A DNA stretch of 64,000 nt from an uncultured Lachnospiraceae bacterium. Its GTDB lineage: Bacteria > Bacillota > Clostridia > Lachnospirales > Lachnospiraceae. Of the stretch, positions 39,946 to 48,841 are shown in pieces (within the stretch, counting starts at the first letter, position 1; each line of letters opens with the position of its first letter). The translations under genes and the position numbers were made by a program. Where the stretch lies: NCBI GenBank assembly GCA_944383325.1, contig CALWPC010000026.1, positions 1-64,000 on the forward strand, written 5' to 3'. The notes under the pieces are model-generated. The model saw only the letters and a list, made by a program, of their open reading frames with translations. It was not told the DNA's origin and did no database searches.

Positions 39946-41511
39946 TCAGTAACTGTACGGTACCGACCATCCGATACGCCATTTGCCAAAGTTGTGAGCC
40001 GCAGGGAGTCCTACGCAAAATAACGGCTCCCATACATATTCAAACTTTAGCTTAACGCCCGCAATCAGATGATCCGCCATAAAACACTCGCCGCCTGCAA
40101 TTCCCTGAATATCCATTTCAATAAGATCAAGCGCTCTCATAGCCATTTCCTTTTCATCTTTAAAATACATGAGCATGCGCAGATAATCCTCATAATGCAG
40201 ACCATCCTCCGTCTGCCCCCAACCGGTGTCAACCGGCTGCAGCAGCACCGCAAGATGATCAATCGAAAGCCGAAAACTCTCGCCGGTCTTCATGATCGGC
40301 ACGGCTCCTCCGGTTAACAGCACACGCATATCCAAAATACTTTCCCCGTACGCCCATGCGAGCAAGATACCCTGCTTTATCGCCTGCACGAAAGGAAACG
40401 CCGCCGTTACTCCCGCGATCGCCCAGGCTGCCGTTTCCGCCTCCAACTGTTTTACCTGATCCGACAGTAAATACATATAATTTGCCGCCTCCCGCATCAA
40501 CAGCATCTGATGTACCGCGCCCTTTAAATTTTCCTGATCGCTCTCCCCGCCGCTAAGCAAATATTCAATTTGATAGGCGAAACGATCGTCCGGAAATGCG
40601 CCGCCATTACCGTAATCCGCCGCGTGAGAAAATTTCTCCAAATAATACTCATTGCATAAAATCCGATCCCAAACCGTATCTGAAATCTCCTCGTTTGACG
40701 GTATACCGGTTCCAACCTGCAAGGCGCGGTGGGACGGCAGCAGCCCAAGCGAGCGCCGATAGGCGCTCAACTCACATCCGGGGAGCACGAGAGCCAAAAT
40801 CCCCCTTTCTTTCAGCTCCCTGATTACCGTGATCGGATTATTGGCTCTCCATTTTTCCTGCTCAGGCGTTGGGGTTTGTTCCGTCTGACCTGGATTCATT
40901 TGCCGTCTCTCGCGTTCTATCTCTTCCTGCGCGCTCAGATTTTCTTCACTTTGTCTCTCACGCTGCCGCAGCGCTTCCTCAAGCTCGCCCGGATTGCTTC
41001 CCTTCGTCGCAAGCTCCAAAAAATGCTGCAGCAAATCCGTTCCCAGTCTCTCTCTCATATAATCTGCCGCCTGCCGTCTGAATGATTTTGCGCCGTCATC
41101 CGTGGCCAACACATACTGTTCCACATCGGCATCCTCCATGCGAATGTTCCAGAGACGACTGTAAGTTCCGAAAACGCCCTTCTGCGGCATTTCATAATAG
41201 GCCCCATATTCCTGCGCCCGCTCTGAAAGATTGCCTGGAGAAAAATCAATGCGATTGTAAGCTGCATCCAGAAACAGGACATCATATCGCTCAAGCAACA
41301 ATCGGTCATACTCTGAAAATACAGAATCCGTGACGCCCTCGGAAAAAGCCGCCGTTAACATGCGCGCTCCTGCATAACGGGCCGCCTCCAGCAGTGCCCC
41401 GATTACCCCGAGCGCCAGGCACAGCAGCATACTCAAAAACACTGTGATTTGTCCGCTCATGGCATAAAAACTGCCGGCGCCCCCTGTTCGTCCTCCTGCT
41501 TTCACACTCAC
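39946..41511 (-). CDS. DUF5702-like pilus-associated membrane protein (TadG-like)
   Basis: The open frame begins at 41592, but GGAGGTG stands eight bases before a GTG at 41511, giving 521 residues and avoiding overlap with the pilin gene. Residues 16-45 include GQITVFLSMLLCLALGVIGALLEAARY, a single membrane segment with a pilin-like feel typical of DUF5702 proteins in Clostridia Tad loci. A Glu/Gln-rich helical stretch lies at about 175-230, and the remainder is extracytoplasmic and helical. I place it with pilus structure or assembly by context. Confidence 0.8.
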   Translation of the reverse strand: MSVKAGGRTGGAGSFYAMSGQITVFLSMLLCLALGVIGALLEAARYAGARMLTAAFSEGVTDSVFSEYDRLLLERYDVLFLDAAYNRIDFSPGNLSERAQEYGAYYEMPQKGVFGTYSRLWNIRMEDADVEQYVLATDDGAKSFRRQAADYMRERLGTDLLQHFLELATKGSNPGELEEALRQRERQSEENLSAQEEIERERRQMNPGQTEQTPTPEQEKWRANNPITVIRELKERGILALVLPGCELSAYRRSLGLLPSHRALQVGTGIPSNEEISDTVWDRILCNEYYLEKFSHAADYGNGGAFPDDRFAYQIEYLLSGGESDQENLKGAVHQMLLMREAANYMYLLSDQVKQLEAETAAWAIAGVTAAFPFVQAIKQGILLAWAYGESILDMRVLLTGGAVPIMKTGESFRLSIDHLAVLLQPVDTGWGQTEDGLHYEDYLRMLMYFKDEKEMAMRALDLIEMDIQGIAGGECFMADHLIAGVKLKFEYVWEPLFCVGLPAAHNFGKWRIGWSVPYSY

Positions 41512-41542
41512 TGTACCCACCACCTCCGGGATAGACCGCCGC

Positions 41543-41713
41543 CTACACCCGGCCGCTCTGTGTACTGATCTTATCAAAAATAGTGCCGACAAGAGATGTC
41601 AGCTGTGATTTAAAAATTAAAACCAACGCGATCAACACCACCAGTATTAAAATCATTTCTACGACGCCGATTCCACTTTCGTCTCTGACAAATTCCTTCC
41701 ACCTCTTCCTCAT
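41543..41713 (-). CDS. flp: Flp-type pilin (Flp1-like), major pilin candidate
   Basis: A 56-residue protein. It has a short basic head (MRKRWKEFVRDESG), then IGVVEMILILVVLIALVLIF: a Gly, a Glu at mature position 4-5 and a long hydrophobic helix, the Flp pilin design. A short amphipathic tail ends KISTQSGRV. AGAGG lies upstream. It fits between tadC and the DUF5702 gene without overlap. Cleavage after GIG by the operon's prepilin peptidase is expected. Confidence 0.85.
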   Translation of the reverse strand: MRKRWKEFVRDESGIGVVEMILILVVLIALVLIFKSQLTSLVGTIFDKISTQSGRV

Positions 41714-41787
41714 ATCGCACCGCCTCTCTTCTTCACTTTTTATACAACTCCGCCTGTCCTGTTCCCTGACGTCCGCTGCGACAGCGG

Positions 41788-43251
41788 TTAAATATTTACG
41801 GACAAAAAAGCAGGTGCAAGCAGCACAATCAACACGACAATGAGCAATAACACCATCGGCAGCAACACCTTAGTCCCCGCCTCCGCGCCAATCGCTATCA
41901 CGGCTGCTCTATGCTGTTCCATCGCCTCTGCCGCCTCCAGTGACAGCCGGGATAACAGTCTGCTGTTGCCCTTTCGCAGATTTTGTGTCAGCAGAGCGGA
42001 AAACCGTAAATATACAGAAAGTCCGCAGCGCCTACCAAACTGTGCGTATGCCTCTGCCTCCGGCATTCCGCTCTGCATATTTCGACAGGCAACTAGCAGC
42101 TCATCATAAGCGTATCTAGTCTCTGAGCAATACTCATTCCTCTGGTTCATATACTCGTCCGCAATTTTAACAAACGCGCCGCGCACGCTCATTCCCGCCC
42201 TTAGCAGCAGGCTGACGCGAGACACAAGATCCGGATAATCCAATAACATCTGACGGTTGCGCCTGTCCACACTTTTTTTCAGATCCCGATCCTGCCCGAA
42301 AAACACGCCTGCTGCGGCAGCGAATGTCAAAAGCAGCCAGAACGGGCGGTTGTTTTGCCGTATTTCCTGATAGGTAACTTTTTCTCCTTCCACATCAGAG
42401 GGAAGTACAATGACATCATTTGTCCTGGTATTTTCATCAATCCGCATAATCTCTTGCTGCAGCTTCCGGTATAACCGATCCTGTTCACTTAACGCTTCCA
42501 GGCACACCCTCACTGTAAACGTATGCCTGAATTCTCTATTTTCGTAAGGCAGAACCGCCGTGACGGATAAAAAATCCCCTTCCTCTGTCAGCGATTCCGT
42601 CTGTAACCTTCCTTCATAATCAACTAAATCTGTTCGATCCATTGACCATTCCAGGGCGAGCGCCGTGCCCGGAAGCGAATCAACAAAATTTAAGTCTTTC
42701 GTAACATGATCTGCAGAATCATTGTCCGCAAGCACCTCTCGCTCCAACTGTGCTTTTCTCTCTTCAAAAAGACATTCCACGTCATCATACGAATAGGATT
42801 GCTGCTGTACCTCAATCCAATATGGCCGTTTTGTATTTCCTATCTGAACAAGCAGCTGACGGCGCACATCGCCTTCCCCATATGGCAGACGCTCAACGAT
42901 CGTACCTTTCTGCAAAAAAAGGTCCGTCTGCGGAAACAGCCACCACACAACGCCGAGACTTGCACCGGCCAATACAAGCGCCACGATAACCGCCACTTTT
43001 CTGATCAGATAGATTCGCACAGCTTCTCCTGCACGCATGAACGGATACAGGCATTCCTGTCTGCGTGTTATCGTCTGGATATACCGAAACGATCTCCACC
43101 TTCGCATCTGCGAGGAGACAAGCCACACGCCGACGCGGTCAAACATGCGCAGTATTCGGTTTGTGTGCATGCTATTTGGAATCTGTTGTCCTCTGGTACA
43201 CACCATCAGCAGCAGACAAACCACTTGTATCACAATACACACAATACCCAT
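41788..43251 (-). CDS. tadC: TadC-like pilus assembly membrane protein with large insert
   Basis: A 487-residue protein. It has an N-terminal membrane helix, a helix at about 87-107, an extracytoplasmic domain of about 195 residues (108-302), a helix at 303-319, a type II secretion F domain (about 335-460, LLDYPDLVSRVSLLLRAGMSVRGAF) and a last helix. The F domain partners TadB and the ATPase. Typical TadC is near 300 residues, so the extracytoplasmic insert is extra and I do not recognise it. Confidence 0.85.
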   Translation of the reverse strand: MGIVCIVIQVVCLLLMVCTRGQQIPNSMHTNRILRMFDRVGVWLVSSQMRRWRSFRYIQTITRRQECLYPFMRAGEAVRIYLIRKVAVIVALVLAGASLGVVWWLFPQTDLFLQKGTIVERLPYGEGDVRRQLLVQIGNTKRPYWIEVQQQSYSYDDVECLFEERKAQLEREVLADNDSADHVTKDLNFVDSLPGTALALEWSMDRTDLVDYEGRLQTESLTEEGDFLSVTAVLPYENREFRHTFTVRVCLEALSEQDRLYRKLQQEIMRIDENTRTNDVIVLPSDVEGEKVTYQEIRQNNRPFWLLLTFAAAAGVFFGQDRDLKKSVDRRNRQMLLDYPDLVSRVSLLLRAGMSVRGAFVKIADEYMNQRNEYCSETRYAYDELLVACRNMQSGMPEAEAYAQFGRRCGLSVYLRFSALLTQNLRKGNSRLLSRLSLEAAEAMEQHRAAVIAIGAEAGTKVLLPMVLLLIVVLIVLLAPAFLSVNI

Positions 43252-43269
43252 AGCTCCCTCCCGTCCGCT

Positions 43270-44046
43270 TTACAGCTTCATCTCCATAGTACGTTCGCCA
43301 AGCCAAAATCCCAGTCCATACAAAATTAAACATCCGCTCATGATAATTACACCCGCCGCATTCCCATACAGCGGCGCTAAAAATTCCGGCGATGCAACAT
43401 TGACATACAGCAAAATACAGCACGGGACAACATTCATAATTTTCTGCTCAAATTTTCTCGCACCGATAATCTGCATAACCTCCCGCTGTAACTCCAGCCT
43501 GCGGCGCACATGTTCCTCCATCGCCTCAATGACGCCGTCCAGATCTCCGCCCGTTCGCTTTGCTGTGTCAAACACTTCCGCAAATTTCTGAATGTCCGCC
43601 AGTCCGGTTCTCCCTGCGCAGGAATACAGCAATTCTTCCAATGTCTGATTCATCTGAACGCCGTGACAAATATAGTCAAATTCACGTATAATAAACTCCT
43701 GCCGCCCGTAAAGCACACGCAGATCCGAAAGCGCCTCGGAAAAGGCATTTTCAATAGAATATCCTGCCCGGACAGCCGCGGACAGCGCCTGCAGTCCGTC
43801 GCAAAACTGTACGCTGAGCCGAAACTGCGCGTTCTCCCTTTTTGTTCTCATCACCCTCCTGACAGTGATGTATACCAGCGGTGTCAGCGCCAAAAATGCC
43901 AAAAAGCTCTGATAAAACAGATAGCTTATCATTGCAGTCAACGCCAAACCCTGAACAATCGCAAGCGCAACGTCTCGTTTCCGCAGTTCCCCGCCCCGAC
44001 GTTTGGAACCCTTTTTGTCGTTCGCTCTGTTACTCCATTTTTTCAT
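43270..44046 (-). CDS. tadB: TadB-like pilus assembly membrane protein
   Basis: A 258-residue type II secretion F-domain protein with two N-terminal helices, a cytoplasmic domain (LSVQFCDGLQALSAAVRAGYSIENAF, then RTGGDLDGVIEAM) and C-terminal helices. It forms the inner-membrane platform with TadC. Its start overlaps the end of tadA by 17 bases. Confidence 0.9.
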   Translation of the reverse strand: MKKWSNRANDKKGSKRRGGELRKRDVALAIVQGLALTAMISYLFYQSFLAFLALTPLVYITVRRVMRTKRENAQFRLSVQFCDGLQALSAAVRAGYSIENAFSEALSDLRVLYGRQEFIIREFDYICHGVQMNQTLEELLYSCAGRTGLADIQKFAEVFDTAKRTGGDLDGVIEAMEEHVRRRLELQREVMQIIGARKFEQKIMNVVPCCILLYVNVASPEFLAPLYGNAAGVIIMSGCLILYGLGFWLGERTMEMKL

Positions 44047-45286
44047 GGATCATTCGTTTCTCCTTCTCCCACAGTCCGGCTGCCTGCAGCTTCTGTGTGT
44101 GCAGCAGCGTATTTTTCCTTTGTAAAGAGCCTCGCGCCAGAGACTCGGTTCCTCCTGCCTCTTCCTCATAAACAAACAGCGTCCGAAGAGAAATTTCCCG
44201 ACTGCGGTAACACTCGATCTCCGCAATCTCCAAAACCTTTCTGCTCCGGTCGCGCATTCTCCCAAGATGCACCAAAATATCCAGTCCCGTCGCGATCTGC
44301 CGGCGTATGGCCTCCAACGGGAGATCCTTTCCCATTAGAACCATAGTCTCCAATCTGCTCAACATATCTCTTGTACTGTTTGCATGACCGGTTGAAAGCG
44401 AGCCGTCATGTCCCGTATTGAGCGCCTGCAGCATATCAAGCGCCTCCGCCCCGCGCACTTCGCCGACGATAATACGGTCCGGCCGCATTCTGAGCGATGC
44501 GCGTATCAGTTCGCGGATGTCAATCTCTCTCGTGCTCTCCCCGTTTGTCCCTCTTGTTTCGAGTCTCACAAGATTCGGTTGGTTCTGCAGCTGAAGTTCC
44601 GCAGAATCCTCAATCGTAATAACTCGCTGCTCTATCGGAATACAGCCGGACAACACGTTTAATAACGTAGTCTTTCCGGAACCGGTTCCCCCGCTGATAA
44701 AAATGTTATATCCCGCCTGCACCAACATTTCCAGAAACCCGGCCGCTTCCGGCGTAAGACTGCCCCAACAAATCAGATCGTTCATTGTAATCGGCTCGTC
44801 GGGAAACCGCCGTATCGTCACAATGGGACCGTTGATCGCCACCGGCGCCAGAACCACATGCACTCTGGAACCGTTCTCTAATCTTGTATCCACTATGGGA
44901 TCCGCCTCGTTGACCACGCGGTTGCTCTTCCCGACAATCTGCTGAATCAGGTCTTCCAGGCGCTGACGGGACGAAAAGCACTTTTCCCAACGATACAATC
45001 TTCCGTTTTTCTCTATAAAAATCCCTTCTGTACCATTGATCATAATTTCTGTGATCTCCGAATCTTCAATTAACTCTTGTAAGATTCCCAGTTTGCGGAG
45101 TGCAAAAAAGAGATCTCTTCGCAAAATACACCGTTCTCTAAATCCAATGTGCTCATGCCCGCTTCGGCGCTGAATCAGCACCTGATCAATCCGGTCATAA
45201 ATCTCTTGATCCGTCACATCACGCGAGCGATCGACATACTGCAACACCTGCGCGCGGAGCTTCTCCATCTGCCGCTCACTTACCAT
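44030..45286 (-). CDS. tadA: CpaF/TadA pilus assembly ATPase
   Basis: A 418-residue hexameric secretion ATPase that powers pilus extension. It has the N-terminal TadA domain, GGTGSGKTTLLN (Walker A), a Glu box (IEDSAELQL), HANS (STGHANSTRDML) and the arginine-rich DIRELIRASLRMRPDR block. The start at 45286 is within the end of the CpaE-like gene (11-base overlap) with AGGA upstream; the longer frame from 45373 is a shadow. Confidence 0.95.
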   Translation of the reverse strand: MVSERQMEKLRAQVLQYVDRSRDVTDQEIYDRIDQVLIQRRSGHEHIGFRERCILRRDLFFALRKLGILQELIEDSEITEIMINGTEGIFIEKNGRLYRWEKCFSSRQRLEDLIQQIVGKSNRVVNEADPIVDTRLENGSRVHVVLAPVAINGPIVTIRRFPDEPITMNDLICWGSLTPEAAGFLEMLVQAGYNIFISGGTGSGKTTLLNVLSGCIPIEQRVITIEDSAELQLQNQPNLVRLETRGTNGESTREIDIRELIRASLRMRPDRIIVGEVRGAEALDMLQALNTGHDGSLSTGHANSTRDMLSRLETMVLMGKDLPLEAIRRQIATGLDILVHLGRMRDRSRKVLEIAEIECYRSREISLRTLFVYEEEAGGTESLARGSLQRKNTLLHTQKLQAAGLWEKEKRMIHEKME

Positions 45287-46295
45287 AACCGCTATCCTGC
45301 AGCAGCGCCTGCGCAAATTTTGCCAGTTCGCCGCCCATGAGCTGTTCCCGTGTCCATTGCCCGTTTGGCTCATCTGTCAGCTTTGGAAGCGTCACAGTCC
45401 GTACTTTTGACAGAAGGTGCTGCTTTTGGAGTCTGGGAAGAAGTTCAAAAAACAGGCGGGCCTGACACTCCGAAAACCCATCCTGCAGCACGGGCATATA
45501 GATCGTGTCGCACATTTCCAACAACTCCAGATAACCTCTCGTCCCGGATTCCAACTCTAACACCAGAAAGCGATACTTGCCCTGTGCGGACACAGAAGCC
45601 AGCAACTGCTGCCAATCCTGCAAGGAAATGTCCTGCAGATCTGCCGGAGAAACTGCCGGGTAAATATAATCCGTGCAATCATAAGAATAAATACAGGATT
45701 CTCCCCAATCGGAGAGACTCGTCCGGCCGCTTTGCATATAGTACATTACATCTGAAAGATCAGGGCAATCCGCTTTGCCGAGGATACCCTCCACCCCTGA
45801 AAAAGACCGCAGGTTCAGATACAATGTCTGATCGCTGCGCGCAAGCATACAGGCAGTGACAAGGGCGAAAGGAGTGGCGGACGCCCTGCTGACAGGCGAA
45901 TAAATTCCAATGTACCGAAGCCTTGCGCCGGACGGCTCGCTCCCCTTTGCCATACCGGACGGCTGATCTGACTCCAAACACATAACCCTGTTTATAATTG
46001 CATCCGCTGACTGATATTTATATATGTGCGTATCATCCTCGGCATCTGGATTCTCCGTAAGAAAAAACAACCGCTCCGCTGCTTGCATATCCTCCCGGAG
46101 AAAACTGCTCTGCCCGAATACATCTTCATGCACTAGCAGGCACTTGACCCTGTGTGATGTACAAAAAGATGCCGCCATCGCTTCATCCGAAAAAATCTCC
46201 AGATCCATATACGTCATATTCCTTGTCAGAATAAACTCTGCAAGCCGCTCAATATAAGCTTGCTCCTGGTCGCAGATTACAAAATAATGTTTCAA
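45276..46295 (-). CDS. CpaE/TadZ-like protein lacking a P-loop
   Basis: A 339-residue protein with an N-terminal response-regulator-like region (about 1-110) and a MinD/CpaE-like fold. Where a deviant Walker A (KGGxGKT) would lie, the sequence reads YSPVSRASATPFALVTACML, with no Lys or Gly-Lys-Thr. It should therefore not hydrolyse ATP in the usual way. TadZ proteins localise the pilus machine, so an inactive scaffold is plausible. The TTG at 46295 (TGGAGGG seven bases before, overlapping the upstream stop as TTGA) is the likely start; the ATG at 46301 has no spacing. Confidence 0.75.
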   Translation of the reverse strand: MKHYFVICDQEQAYIERLAEFILTRNMTYMDLEIFSDEAMAASFCTSHRVKCLLVHEDVFGQSSFLREDMQAAERLFFLTENPDAEDDTHIYKYQSADAIINRVMCLESDQPSGMAKGSEPSGARLRYIGIYSPVSRASATPFALVTACMLARSDQTLYLNLRSFSGVEGILGKADCPDLSDVMYYMQSGRTSLSDWGESCIYSYDCTDYIYPAVSPADLQDISLQDWQQLLASVSAQGKYRFLVLELESGTRGYLELLEMCDTIYMPVLQDGFSECQARLFFELLPRLQKQHLLSKVRTVTLPKLTDEPNGQWTREQLMGGELAKFAQALLQDSGYGK

Positions 46296-46708
46296 TACCA
46301 TCCCTCCAGACCTATCCATGCACTGGCCAAAATTGCCCCTGTAAAATGCATAGCTGCTGTAGTATGCGGCCGCCGGATGAGAAGATATATTCCATAAGCG
46401 GCCCCCAACACAATAGAACATACCATACACGCCATCACCCGCTTTGCCCCGAGGTAGCTTCCAAGCATGCAAAAAAGCTTTACATCCCCGCCCCCAAGTC
46501 CCCGAAACCGGTAAGGGACATACAATACAGCCGCCGGAAGCAGCGTCCCGCATATTCTGACAATGATCTTTTGGCTGTCAGACGTCAAAAATGCAAAACA
46601 CATTCCCGACAATATCCCAAGCAGAATCACCCTGTTTCTGATCCGCCCGCATTGCAGATCCTGCCCAACCGCCAACGATGTCAGCAGCATCATGACACCG
46701 AATTCCAT
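46292..46708 (-). CDS. tadV: A24-type prepilin peptidase (TadV/CpaA-like)
   Basis: A 138-residue membrane protein with five to six helices. The catalytic Asp in VGQDLQCGRIRN and the classical GLGGGDVKLF motif (GxGD) are both present. It cleaves the leader of Flp-type prepilins. The ATG at 46708 is favoured; a TTG at 46750 opens the same frame. It is the first gene after the operon promoter. Confidence 0.85.
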   Translation of the reverse strand: MEFGVMMLLTSLAVGQDLQCGRIRNRVILLGILSGMCFAFLTSDSQKIIVRICGTLLPAAVLYVPYRFRGLGGGDVKLFCMLGSYLGAKRVMACMVCSIVLGAAYGIYLLIRRPHTTAAMHFTGAILASAWIGLEGWY

Positions 46709-46798
46709 ACTCCCGAACCAAACCTCCTTCCCGTCAGCTCCTCTTATCAAGCAACATAAAACAAAATTAACTTCTCTTATTGGTTATGTGTTGTTTGT

Positions 46799-46827
46799 AT
46801 TATATCATCACATGTTGTTTTTGTAAA
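46799..46827 (-). promoter_or_regulatory. Sigma-A-type promoter of the pilus operon
   Basis: TTTACA and a perfect TATAAT are spaced by exactly 17 bases on the minus strand, about 90 bases before the first gene. The 272 bases between the first pilus gene and the amt gene hold this promoter and the amt terminator; otherwise the stretch is AT-rich and I see no gene. Confidence 0.8.
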
Positions 46828-46912
46828 GCGTTATTTGTTTTTTGTTTTATTGTATAATCACTTTAACACTCTCATAACTATTAAACTCACATGAATTGCA
46901 AACGCTTTCCGA

Positions 46913-46945
46913 AACAAAAAAGGTTTGGGAAAATCCCAAACCTTT
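46913..46945 (-). terminator. Intrinsic terminator after the Amt-P-II gene
   Basis: A stem with GGTTTGGGA and TCCCAAACC arms is followed by TTTTTTG on the minus strand, 36 bases past the stop. A second small hairpin (GAAAGTC/GACTTTC at 46954-46972) lies between. Confidence 0.85.
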
Positions 46946-46980
46946 GTCACGTGGAAAGTCCTTTCGACTTTCTTATTATT

Positions 46981-48708
46981 TTAAAAATGATCGTCATCGT
47001 CGCCGGTAAGCTGCAGCGCCGCCACACCTTCTTCACCGGTACGGACTTTAACCACATTTTCAACATTAGATACAAAAATCTTGCCGTCGCCAATGCTGCC
47101 TGTATACAACACTCTCTTAGCAGTGTCGATCACTAATGAAACCGGAACCTTGCTTACCACAACATCGACCTGTAATTTTGGAAGCAGAATCATGTCGAGC
47201 GCAACGCCTCGGTACAATTTTGTATTTCCCTTCTGCGCGCCGCATCCGAGCACCTGCGTCACTGTAATTCCTTTTACACCGATGCTGTTAAGCGCATCCT
47301 TTAACTCCTCAAAACGTGACTGCTGACAAATAATGGTGATTTTTGTTATTTTTGCATCCATATTCTCCGTCACCTGTACCGGAACCGCCTGTTCAACCGG
47401 CGCCGGTACCGGCTGCACATCCGCCTTCGGCTGAATTCCATTTGCCGCGGAAAGAACCGGCATAAAGTCTGCATATGCGCTGTCCAAACCATGTTCCGGG
47501 CCATCCAGACCGGAAATCTCCTCCTGTTCGGTGACACGAAGTCCAATCGTGTGCTTAATAATCTGAAATACGATCACCATTGTAACTGCAACCCATGCCG
47601 CCACACAGACAACACCAAGCAGCTGTGTCAAAAACAGGCTGATGCCGCCTCCGCAGAACAGGCCCGCCGTCTGTGTGCCTGAACCGTCTGAGAGCAGTCC
47701 CACAAGCAGCGTTCCCGTCGCGCCACACAAACCGTGCACGCCAACTGCGCCAACCGGATCATCCACCTTCAGCACTTTATCGATAAACTCAATACCGAAT
47801 ACTACGACAAATCCGGCAACCAGACCGATAATCGCGGCTGACAGCGGAGATACTGTATCGCACCCTGCCGTAATCGCTACCAAACCTGCAAGCGAACCAT
47901 TTAACGTCATCGAGACGTCAGGCTTTTTATAGCGGATCCACGTGATACACATCACCGTAACCGTCGCTACTGCCGCCGCAAGATTTGTAGTTACAAAAAT
48001 TTTGCCGGCAGACACAATGGCATCGCCTTCCATGCTGACCGTAGAAGCGCCGTTAAATCCAAACCAACAGAACCAGAGAATAAAGACGCCCAACGCGCCG
48101 AGCGTCAGACTATGACCGGGAATTGCCCTTGACTTTCCGCTCTTGCTGTACTTGCCGATACGCGGTCCGAGAATCAGCGCTCCGACAAACGCAGCCACAC
48201 CGCCTGTCATATGTACCGCCGTCGATCCCGCAAAATCGTGGAAGCCCAGTTCCGAAAGCCAACCGCCTCCCCAAACCCAGTGTCCCTCGATCGGATAAAT
48301 CAACAGGCTGATGACCAAACTGTAGATACAGTACGCGGAAAACTTTGTCCGCTCCGCCATCGCTCCAGATACAATGGTTGCCGCTGTCGCACAGAAAACT
48401 GTTTGAAAGATCAAAAACGCCCAAAACGGCACGCCGTCCGGCAGCATTCCAGATCCGTAATTGGCCTCTGACGCGATTCCGCCGATTGTTCCGATCAGTC
48501 CATTGTTACTTCCGAACATCAGACCGAAACCAATCAGCCAGAACACCGGCGTACCGATACAAAAATCCATCAGATTTTTCATAATAATGTTGCCGGCATT
48601 TTTTGCTCTTGTGAAACCTGTCTCCACCATGGCAAAACCTGCCTGCATAAAAAATACTAATGCCGCTCCAAATAGCACCCAGATTGTATTCACAGCACTG
48701 TATTCCAT
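46981..48708 (-). CDS. amt: Ammonium transporter fused to a P-II signalling domain
   Basis: A 575-residue protein with an Amt channel (about 1-410, eleven helices) and the twin His residues in STAVHMTGG and GVHGLCGATG. A Pro/Val-rich linker (about 415-455) is followed by a GlnB-like domain (about 458-575). P-II residues for ATP and 2-oxoglutarate (Gln in CGAQKG, Lys in LLPK, TGSIGDGKIF, VRTGEEG) are kept. The T-loop tyrosine used for uridylylation is Leu. The domain may gate the channel in cis. Start 48708 follows GGAGGTG; the GTG at 48717 is rejected. Confidence 0.93.
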   Translation of the reverse strand: MEYSAVNTIWVLFGAALVFFMQAGFAMVETGFTRAKNAGNIIMKNLMDFCIGTPVFWLIGFGLMFGSNNGLIGTIGGIASEANYGSGMLPDGVPFWAFLIFQTVFCATAATIVSGAMAERTKFSAYCIYSLVISLLIYPIEGHWVWGGGWLSELGFHDFAGSTAVHMTGGVAAFVGALILGPRIGKYSKSGKSRAIPGHSLTLGALGVFILWFCWFGFNGASTVSMEGDAIVSAGKIFVTTNLAAAVATVTVMCITWIRYKKPDVSMTLNGSLAGLVAITAGCDTVSPLSAAIIGLVAGFVVVFGIEFIDKVLKVDDPVGAVGVHGLCGATGTLLVGLLSDGSGTQTAGLFCGGGISLFLTQLLGVVCVAAWVAVTMVIVFQIIKHTIGLRVTEQEEISGLDGPEHGLDSAYADFMPVLSAANGIQPKADVQPVPAPVEQAVPVQVTENMDAKITKITIICQQSRFEELKDALNSIGVKGITVTQVLGCGAQKGNTKLYRGVALDMILLPKLQVDVVVSKVPVSLVIDTAKRVLYTGSIGDGKIFVSNVENVVKVRTGEEGVAALQLTGDDDDHF

Positions 48709-48787
48709 ACTCCACACCTCCTAATGTGTATCCATCATAAAACGAACGTATCTCCGGAGAATTCTGCTTTACTGCATGCTTTGTAAA

Positions 48788-48823
48788 GCAAAAAAGACGC
48801 CATGGGTCTCTACCCATGACGTC
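48788..48823 (-). terminator. Leader terminator (attenuator candidate) before amt-P-II
   Basis: A 12-bp stem with one mismatch (48796-48807 with 48812-48823, tetraloop) is followed by six T residues on the minus strand. It lies after the promoter at 48842-48869 and 80 bases before the start codon, so it should cut most transcripts short unless relieved. It may also end transcripts from the alcohol dehydrogenase gene. Confidence 0.75.
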
Positions 48824-48841
48824 TTCGTCAACGATAAATTC

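Noticed and set aside
41512-41592. Upstream start for the DUF5702-like gene
   Set aside because: It would overlap the Flp pilin gene in another frame. The GTG at 41511 has a good ribosome site.
48788-48823. ANTAR-type antitermination target in the amt leader
   Set aside because: ANTAR sites have paired hairpins with six-base loops showing A1 and G4. Only one hairpin fits in this leader, and its loop does not show that pattern.
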